Positions 8,301 to 10,195 of a stretch of 10,195 bases of DNA are shown here, piece after piece; position 1 is the first letter of the stretch, and every line of letters begins with the position of its first letter. The notes beneath the pieces were generated by a model. That model was not told where the DNA came from, did not search any database, and saw nothing but the letters and a program-made list of their open reading frames with translations. Made by a program: the position numbers and the translations under genes. Source of the stretch: Baffinella frigidus (lineage: Eukaryota > Cryptophyceae > Cryptomonadales > Baffinellaceae); contig MU647332.1 of NCBI GenBank assembly GCA_026770585.1, forward strand, positions 93,394-103,588. Reading direction: 5' to 3'.

Positions 8301-9322
8301 CATCAATCCTCAACCCTCAACCCTACACGTACAGCGAGGCAGCAAGGTAGATCCTGAAGCCAGCCGAGGCCCCGACCCCAGACCTTCAACCCTACACCCT
8401 ACACCCTACACCATGAACCCTAAACCCTTGAGGGTGTAGAGCTCTAATCCAGATCTCAGTCGAGACAGGGTCCCTAAACCCTAAACCCCACGCCCTAGAC
8501 CATGACCCTAAACCCTAAACCCCAACTAAACCCTACACCCTCGGGAGGGGTGTACAGCGAAGCAGCAAGGTAGATGCCGAAGCCTCTGAGTCGAGAGAGC
8601 GTCCCTCAACCCTGCACCCTACACCATGCACCCTAAATCCCGAACCCCAACTCTGAACCCTGAACCCTGAACCCTGAACCCCAACTAAACCCTAAATCCT
8701 AAACCCTAAACCCAAAGCGTACAGCGAGGGCAGCAAGGTACATCCCGAAGCCAGCCGAGGCGCCAACCAGCCCAGCGCCGCGCACGTGCATGTCCTTGAT
8801 CGCCACCTGCAGGTTGCGCGCCCCCTCACCGGGTGGTGTTTGTGTCCTGTGATGCATGTTCCTCTCTCGTGAGGAACCGGTGTGAGGGCTGGTGGGACAC
8901 GCGGTGAGATGCGAGGATGGCGGAAACAGGCGCGGTAGAGGAGATCCATCCGTACGGTGCTCGCGCTGCTCATCCAAACCAGCGATGTTTCAAGGAGGGG
9001 TGGGTCGGTGGGAACTCACAGCCATCTCCTCCCATGTTCGCAGATCCTCGATCTCGAAAAGATGCGGGAGCTTGCGCTGGTCGATGATCCTGACCACAGA
9101 GGCGTCCTGCACGGCAGTGGCAGTCGCGTCACGGGTCTTTGGCGCTCTAGCAGCACCGGTGTGTGGAGAAGAAGGACCTGGTCCTCCTTAAGTGCTGGTT
9201 CACCACGCAGGCATGCATGGCTCAACTGGAGGGTGTGCTCCACGGGCGCACCACTCGCAGGAAGGGGGGAGGACCTGCTCGTGGAGGAAGATCGTGCGGT
9301 AGTGGACGCCGTCGACGAGCAT
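2221..9322 (-). CDS. mtnA: S-methyl-5-thioribose-1-phosphate isomerase, exons 1-8 of a split gene (C-terminus not found)
   Basis: Methionine-salvage enzyme that converts 5-methylthioribose-1-phosphate to 5-methylthioribulose-1-phosphate; cytosolic in most eukaryotes. Exons by position (5' to 3'): 9322-9275, 9106-9020, 8806-8723, 7707-7626, 5937-5872 (or the identical 5700-5635), 4841-4778, 3343-3252, 2316-2221. Joined they read about 206 residues without a stop, and every phase matches. Family landmarks appear in the right order: [21 protein letters not shown], the RGAG loop of [41 protein letters not shown], the catalytic-Cys motif [10 protein letters not shown], and [20 protein letters not shown]. 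The ATG at 9322 is the first after an in-frame TGA at 9358-9356. Family members are about 340-390 residues, so the part with the catalytic Asp is missing here. The spliced model is inferred from homology and splice signals; no transcript was seen. Confidence 0.9.
2320..2532 (+). repeat. Telomere-like array 1 (TTTAGGG with TTTATGG variants)
   Basis: About 28 seven-base units, many changed to TTTATGG. Both sides are bordered by the same 21-bp exon 8 start (2299-2319 and 2533-2553). It ends about ten bases from the exon 8 acceptor. On the gene's sense strand the motif is CCCTAAA. Confidence 0.95.
2533..2553 (-). pseudogene. Fragment of mtnA exon 8 start, with acceptor
   Basis: 21 bp matching the exon 8 acceptor and the GWLAFV codons exactly (CAG|GATGGCTGG...). 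Telomere-like repeat lies directly against its downstream side on the sense strand. Too short to act as an exon. Confidence 0.85.
2554..2776. repeat. Intron 7 block related to intron 5
   Basis: From 2671 to about 2766 it follows the order of 4851-4990: the ACTTAAGGCGTAAGT repeat, TCTCCCTCC, CACGTCCGTGAA, then CACGTG-rich sequence. The first ~115 bases (2554-2668) match nothing else I saw. Confidence 0.7.
2777..2970 (+). repeat. Telomere-like array 2
   Basis: About 27 units of TTTAGGG, mostly exact with a few TTTAAGG or extra-T variants. Followed at 2967-3011 by a partial exon 8 start. Same orientation as arrays 1 and 3. Confidence 0.95.
2967..3011 (-). pseudogene. Second fragment of mtnA exon 8 start
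   Basis: Reads acceptor CAG then a split Gly and [16 protein letters not shown], then a stop. It loses six bases relative to exon 8 (VDVGS to VGL) and dissolves into telomere-like repeat after ACCTAC. Confidence 0.82.
3013..3249 (+). repeat. Telomere-like array 3, degenerate
   Basis: Opens with a short CCCTAAA stretch (3013-3029) in the opposite orientation, then continues with decayed TTTAGGG, TTTCGGG and TTCAGGG units. It runs up to the exon 7 donor at 3251-3250. Confidence 0.85.
3252..3343 (-). CDS. mtnA: mtnA exon 7, catalytic Cys
   Basis: 92 nt coding [19 protein letters not shown] then [11 protein letters not shown] and the first base of Gly. THCNAG holds the catalytic cysteine of MtnA (Cys160 in the Bacillus subtilis enzyme). 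The acceptor is CTCCTGCAG|G, phase 2; the donor is GCCG|GTTAAT, phase 1. After GTTAATC the intron runs straight into CCCTAAA-type repeat. Confidence 0.9.
3353..3455. mobile_element. Element F fragment, loop and one arm
   Basis: Contains the F loop (ACTTGTTGGTCCTAGGATCC) and the full right arm ending CCCTATGAA, in the opposite loop orientation to the copy at 7031. It lies just upstream, on the sense strand, of the exon 7 acceptor. Confidence 0.85.
3503..3557 (-). pseudogene. Truncated extra copy of mtnA exon 7
   Basis: Keeps the CTCCTGCAG|G acceptor and codes [19 protein letters not shown] with a few changes from exon 7. It then breaks off before the [10 protein letters not shown] motif and has no clear donor. 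It lies upstream of real exon 7 in the gene, so it could compete as a decoy acceptor. Confidence 0.85.
3781..3857. mobile_element. Element F fragment, other arm
   Basis: Left arm from TAGGGTAACGGCCTGAAAAT to CCGAGACTTTTT. It complements the half at 3353-3455, so one element appears split with the two halves in swapped order. CACATGTCCGKTACCATAGT flanks both halves. Confidence 0.85.
3880..3919 (-). pseudogene. Decayed copy of mtnA exon 6
   Basis: Reads [13 protein letters not shown] then a stop, against exon 6 [16 protein letters not shown] still shorter relative with the same AGATCTTCTAG end lies at 3657-3685. Both are followed by the same ~37-bp flank containing GCCCAAATAGACAGG. Confidence 0.65.
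4050..4072 (-). pseudogene. Fragment of mtnA exon 6 end, with donor
   Basis: Codes EDADFC plus AG|GTTCTA, matching the end of exon 6 with a shifted donor sequence. It abuts a foldback element (4073-4211). Confidence 0.7.
4073..4211. mobile_element. Foldback element G1, 139 bp
   Basis: 29-bp terminal inverted repeats (4073-4101 and 4183-4211, one mismatch) starting CCACCAGCCCTSCGAGGCGG, with an inner TCGGGCGGCAC/GTGCCGCCCGA stem. Nearly the whole element can fold on itself. Confidence 0.9.
4364..4524 (+). mobile_element. Foldback element C, 161 bp
   Basis: Same length and family as element A. Terminal repeats of 22 bp: CCACACAGCGGACTTCGAAGGG and (reverse complement) CCACACAGCGGGCTACGAAGGG. 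Flanking AAAGCTTTCTRCTCT repeats at 4265 and 4350 suggest earlier duplication of the target region. Confidence 0.85.
4579..4761. mobile_element. Foldback element E, 183 bp
   Basis: Ends CCACACGAGGCGGATCAAAC and (reverse complement) CCACACGAGGCTACCCAAAC, continuing through ACCCTTTTTAAAA for about 34 bp. The centre holds a GGTCACGTG hairpin. Its right end stops 16 bases from the exon 6 donor. Confidence 0.85.
4778..4841 (-). CDS. mtnA: mtnA exon 6
   Basis: 64 nt: Gly (split) then [20 protein letters not shown] and two bases of Arg. The acceptor is GGGGCAG|GG (phase 1, completing the Gly begun in exon 5). The donor is TGCAG|GTGATT, phase 2. This is the acidic IADED helix of MtnA that precedes IGEHG. 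A 29-bp tandem repeat abuts the acceptor on the intron side. Confidence 0.88.
4852..4938 (+). repeat. 29-bp tandem repeat beside the exon 6 acceptor
   Basis: Three units of CAACTTAAGGCGTAAGTCAA plus CTCCCCTTA at 4852, 4881 and 4910. Each contains the inverted pair ACTTA/TAAGT. Two more units, one decayed, lie at 2672-2722 in intron 7, followed by the same CACGTCCGTGAA flank. Confidence 0.88.
4996..5130. mobile_element. Foldback element I, 135 bp
   Basis: Ends CCACTCAAT/ATTGAGTGG are perfect; an inverted repeat of about 48 bp continues inward with changes (TGCTATCTT conserved). The centre CTATATTAGC...TAATATAG forms another stem. Confidence 0.85.
5635..5700 (-). CDS. mtnA: mtnA exon 5, downstream copy (5b)
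   Basis: Identical over all 66 nt to exon 5a and keeps the same acceptor (GCGCAG|TG). Its donor differs (GCCG|GTGCGT). Sequence cannot tell which copy is spliced in. Inclusion of both would insert 22 repeated residues after the VNL helix, which no MtnA known to me has, so exclusive use or skipping of one is more likely. Confidence 0.8.
5872..5937 (-). CDS. mtnA: mtnA exon 5, upstream copy (5a)
   Basis: 66 nt, phase 1 at both ends: Val (split) then [21 protein letters not shown] and a split Gly. The acceptor is GCGCAG|TG and the donor GCCG|GTGAGG. The exon is identical to copy 5b 171 bp downstream. Because it is symmetric and 22 codons long, using either copy, or both, keeps the frame. Confidence 0.85.
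6030..6071 (+). repeat. (GAA)n microsatellite
   Basis: Imperfect GAA/GAG run, repeated at 6627-6649 in the second copy of the larger duplication. On the sense strand it is a TTC-rich tract. Confidence 0.85.
6252..6486. repeat. Duplicated ~240-bp block, copy 1
   Basis: Matches 6797-7028 at roughly 90% identity, about 545 bp apart, from CAGCGTCTTTTCGCTCAGCC to ACGATGCCCACGAA. The duplication also takes in the AGGACTTT/(GAA)n tract (6001-6070 and 6590-6650) and the exon 5 acceptor flank. Confidence 0.9.
6502..6517 (-). pseudogene. Short copy of mtnA exon 5 start
   Basis: Reads CAG|TCAACCTGGAGTAC (Val-Asn-Leu-Glu-Tyr), like exon 5's acceptor and first codons. Copies of the acceptor flank alone (TTCACTGCGCGCC) also occur at 6229 and 6654. 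Confidence 0.55.
6797..7028. repeat. Duplicated ~240-bp block, copy 2
   Basis: Second copy of the block at 6252. Its right flank received element F, which copy 1 lacks. Confidence 0.9.
6849..7003. mobile_element. Small inverted-repeat element in the duplicated block, copy 2
   Basis: Ends CTCATCCGGGGACATGTTT and (reverse complement) CTCATCCGGGAACATGTCT, 155 bp. The first copy of the block (about 6308-6458) has a shorter left end, where GTCCACGCCGGG replaces CTCATCCGG. Confidence 0.65.
7031..7198. mobile_element. Palindromic element F, 168 bp
   Basis: Two 74-bp arms (7031-7104 and 7125-7198) with three mismatches around a 20-base loop. Ends TTCATAGGSTAACGGCCTGA. The duplicated block at 6471-6500 preserves the same site without the element (CCCACGAAGGTTCCCACCTC), so it is a real insertion with a 2-5 bp target duplication (within GAATG). 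Confidence 0.93.
7490..7534 (-). pseudogene. Fragment of mtnA exon 4 end with start of intron 4
   Basis: Codes [10 protein letters not shown] and continues into intron 4 sequence (GCGTTGCGCCTCCCA) like the true donor side at 7600-7665. The donor is changed to CTGGCGCG. About 45 bp match with few differences. Confidence 0.8.
7626..7707 (-). CDS. mtnA: mtnA exon 4, with a GC donor
   Basis: Codes [20 protein letters not shown] then KATRPTA and the first base of Val, directly following ...YLAALA in the family alignment. The acceptor is TCTCTCCAG|GCC. The donor reads GCAG|GCGAGT, the classic form of a GC-AG donor, in phase 1. The phase agrees with exon 5, which begins AG|TG AAC CTG (completing Val-Asn-Leu). 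The acceptor lies inside the last unit of a 30-bp minisatellite. Confidence 0.9.
7710..7835 (+). repeat. 30-bp minisatellite at the exon 4 acceptor
   Basis: Four units of GGAGAGATATACGTATATTA plus GAAGTGCCC, starting at 7710, 7740, 7770 and 7800, with a partial fifth near 7841. Each has the palindromic core TATACGTATA. In the unit next to the exon a changed base gives CCAG, which serves as the acceptor. Confidence 0.92.
8005..8176. mobile_element. Foldback element G2, 172 bp
   Basis: Terminal repeats of about 31 bp; the right end (reverse complement) reads CCACCAGCCCTCCGAGGTGG then CTCAAATAGTG. Same family as G1, with a different interior carrying GACTTTTG-like motifs also seen near 420-580. 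Confidence 0.88.
8201..8718 (-). repeat. Telomere-like repeats in three tandem composite units, intron 3
   Basis: CCCTAAA-type repeat (TTTAGGG on the gene's sense strand, opposite to intron 7). Three units begin TCTGAGTCGAGACAGGGTCC or a close variant at 8201, 8453 and 8585. Each runs through CCCTAAA/CCCTACA repeat and ends in a copy of the end of exon 3 (about 8329-8371, 8552-8584, and the real exon at 8723). About 90 bp of units 1 and 2 are nearly identical. Confidence 0.88.
8723..8806 (-). CDS. mtnA: mtnA exon 3 (RGA loop)
   Basis: Twenty-eight codons, [20 protein letters not shown] then GMYLAALA. This covers the conserved VRGA substrate-phosphate loop and the following helix of MtnA/eIF2B-alpha proteins. 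The acceptor is CCTGCAG|GTG and the donor GCT|GTACGC, phase 0. Within about eight bases of the donor the intron turns into TTTAGGG-type repeat. At first sight this looks like a gene cut off by a telomere; exon 4 shows the gene continues. Confidence 0.92.
9020..9106 (-). CDS. mtnA: mtnA exon 2
   Basis: Twenty-nine codons from [15 protein letters not shown] to [10 protein letters not shown], continuing the family alignment from exon 1. The acceptor is GTGCAG|GAC and the donor GCT|GTGAGT (strong consensus), both phase 0. Intron 2 (9019-8807) is 213 bp, of ordinary composition and free of the repeats seen in later introns. Confidence 0.9.
9275..9322 (-). CDS. mtnA: mtnA exon 1
   Basis: Sixteen codons, [16 protein letters not shown], the usual N-terminus of the bacterial-like MtnA subfamily. 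The donor is CAG|GTCCTC and the intron starts in phase 0. An in-frame TGA 12 codons upstream supports this start. Intron 1 is 168 bp and ends at ...GTGCAG (9107). Confidence 0.85.
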
Positions 9323-9537
9323 CGTGTCGTGAGGAGGCGCGCCGCGGATCCAAAATCAATGGCTCAAATTCCCAGCCAGGGAGCTGCGAACGAGAGGTTT
9401 GCAGAGGGGCGGGGAGCTTGTCGGGGGGGAAGCGAGAGCGACCTGAAGTCACATCAGCTGTCGCCGTCAGCCGAACCGGCGACGCTGAAGACCGTGAAGC
9501 CCAGAGCCCTCGTTCCACCGGAGCCCTTGTTCCCGGC
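9323..9537. promoter_or_regulatory. Divergent 5' region between mtnA and the zinc-finger ORF
   Basis: 215 bp between the two start codons, GC-rich. I see no TATA box or other clear element. Shared promoter activity is inferred only from the head-to-head arrangement. The zinc-finger frame stays open across it, so part could be coding. Confidence 0.35.
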
Positions 9538-10101
9538 ATGAACCGCCCTGTTGGCATCACGGGGGTGGAGCTCTCTCCGACCGACAAGTCGCACTGCTAC
9601 TGGTGCGACACGCGCATCACGAAGCAGCAGGCGCGCGTCATGTGGTCCGGGCACCACGCTGCCGGGTCCTTCAACCGTAACAACGGTGAAACGGCGGGGG
9701 AGAACGAAGGCGGGTACATGACCGAGTTCGCTCACGCAGGGTGCGCTTTCCGGTTTGCTCCGACCGTATCGGTTCGAGACAAACGGGCAAAATGCACCAT
9801 GTGCCATGAAGCATGTGAGCCCGGTAAGCGTGCCATGTCGCGCATGGGGATGCCGCACGCGCGCTGCACGCCGTCGAACACAGCGCCGCTGCACATCTGC
9901 TTCATCTGCCTGCGCGTCTTCGTGCAAAAGCACACGCGCGTGCTGCGCGGCTTCCTCTCGCCACAGCAGATGGCGGCAGAGGTTGCATGGGGCGTCCTGG
10001 CTCCCCGGGCGTCCCCGTTCGTCGCGGCGGCGACGGCGACGGGAGTGGCGGGGGGCAAACCTGTGCTTCCCATCGACAAACCCCCCCCCCCCCCCTTCTG
10101 A
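9538..10101 (+). CDS. Putative zinc-finger protein with two C-x2-C...H-x2-C fingers
   Basis: 187 codons from the chosen ATG. Visible are C20-x2-C23 paired with H66-x2-C69, and C86-x2-C89 paired with H107-x2-C110, followed by a third C121-x2-C124. The CCHC pattern, with Ile/Gly/Arg residues after the first Cys pair, resembles PARP-type DNA-nick fingers, but I cannot confirm the family; it could be another treble-clef. The rest is Ala/Pro/Gly-rich and ends in five Pro, Phe and stop, encoded by a run of 15 C. The frame is open upstream to 9163, but that part is low-complexity and antisense to mtnA exon 1, so I start at MNRPVG. The C run followed by TTCTGATTCTGCCCCCGCAG could instead be an intron 3' end, making the true C-terminus different. 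Divergent from mtnA; no functional link seen. Confidence 0.55.
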   Translation: MNRPVGITGVELSPTDKSHCYWCDTRITKQQARVMWSGHHAAGSFNRNNGETAGENEGGYMTEFAHAGCAFRFAPTVSVRDKRAKCTMCHEACEPGKRAMSRMGMPHARCTPSNTAPLHICFICLRVFVQKHTRVLRGFLSPQQMAAEVAWGVLAPRASPFVAAATATGVAGGKPVLPIDKPPPPPF

Positions 10102-10195
10102 TTCTGCCCCCGCAGCTCTCCCTTCCCCCCCCCCCCCCCCCCCCCGTTCGTGTTCTGAGATCAACACCCTCTAACACCCCCCCCCCCCCCCCCCC
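10081..10195 (+). repeat. Three poly-C tracts at the window end
   Basis: Runs of 15 C (10081-10095), 21 C (10125-10145) and at least 19 C (10177-10195, to the window end). Lengths of such runs are often misread, so the reading frame and the ORF end in this part are uncertain. The minus strand is G-rich and could form quadruplexes. Confidence 0.9.

Larger units (their letters stand above)
7708..8722 (-). other. mtnA intron 3 (1,015 bp)
   Basis: From the donor it holds telomere-like repeat with two further copies of the end of exon 3 (8718 down to about 8200), a 172-bp foldback element (8005-8176), about 150 bp with no recognised feature (7856-8004), and a 30-bp minisatellite that runs into the exon 4 acceptor. 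Confidence 0.8.

Noticed and set aside
8700-8806. mtnA truncated and healed by a telomere
   Set aside because: The exon 3 to TTTAGGG join looks like a healed chromosome end, but exons 4-8 follow in order and phase, so the repeat is intronic.
9163-9537. Upstream extension of the zinc-finger ORF
   Set aside because: Open frame but Arg/Gly/Ser-rich, antisense to mtnA exon 1, with no domain. A 5' exon cannot be excluded.
1-10195. tRNA, rRNA or other RNA genes
   Set aside because: No cloverleaf or conserved rRNA segments recognised on either strand by eye.

Overview
This looks like nuclear DNA of a eukaryote, probably a microbial alga or another protist. The evidence is a gene with GT-AG introns, long introns full of foldback elements, and arrays of the TTTAGGG-type telomere motif (used by land plants, many green algae, dinoflagellates, apicomplexans and oomycetes). 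I cannot name the species.

The main content is one split gene on the minus strand that no long ORF reveals. Its eight recognisable exons lie in order from 9322 down to 2221. Read in that order they give an uninterrupted N-terminal part (about 206 residues) of S-methyl-5-thioribose-1-phosphate isomerase (MtnA, methionine salvage; eIF2B-alpha-like fold). The intron phases agree at all seven junctions (0,0,0,1,1,2,1). Six junctions are GT-AG and one (intron 4) is GC-AG. The C-terminal part, about 150 residues including the catalytic Asp motif, is not in the window; it either lies left of base 1 or is lost.

Layout on the + strand. 1-2220: sequence after exon 8, with foldback elements (about 365-1403) and a 251-bp tandem array (1691-2280) made partly of copies of the end of exon 8. 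2221-3343: exons 8 and 7, separated by an intron that is mostly telomere-like repeat. 3344-5937: exons 6 and 5, with 5 present as two identical copies, plus foldback elements and broken exon copies. 5938-7707: a duplicated ~545-bp block, a near-perfect 168-bp palindrome and exon 4. 7708-8806: a 30-bp minisatellite, a foldback element, telomere-like repeats with exon 3 fragments, and exon 3. 9020-9322: exons 2 and 1. 9538-10101: a divergent + strand ORF with two Cys-x2-Cys...His-x2-Cys fingers, ending in a poly-C tract. Two more poly-C tracts follow, the last at the window end.

The recurrent theme is that short pieces of this gene's own exons, nearly always an end carrying a splice site, have been copied into the adjoining introns beside telomere-like arrays or tandem repeats. 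The introns have also been filled by small inverted-repeat elements that nearly all begin CCAC and end GTGG. The two genes look functionally unrelated and share only a 215-bp divergent 5' region.
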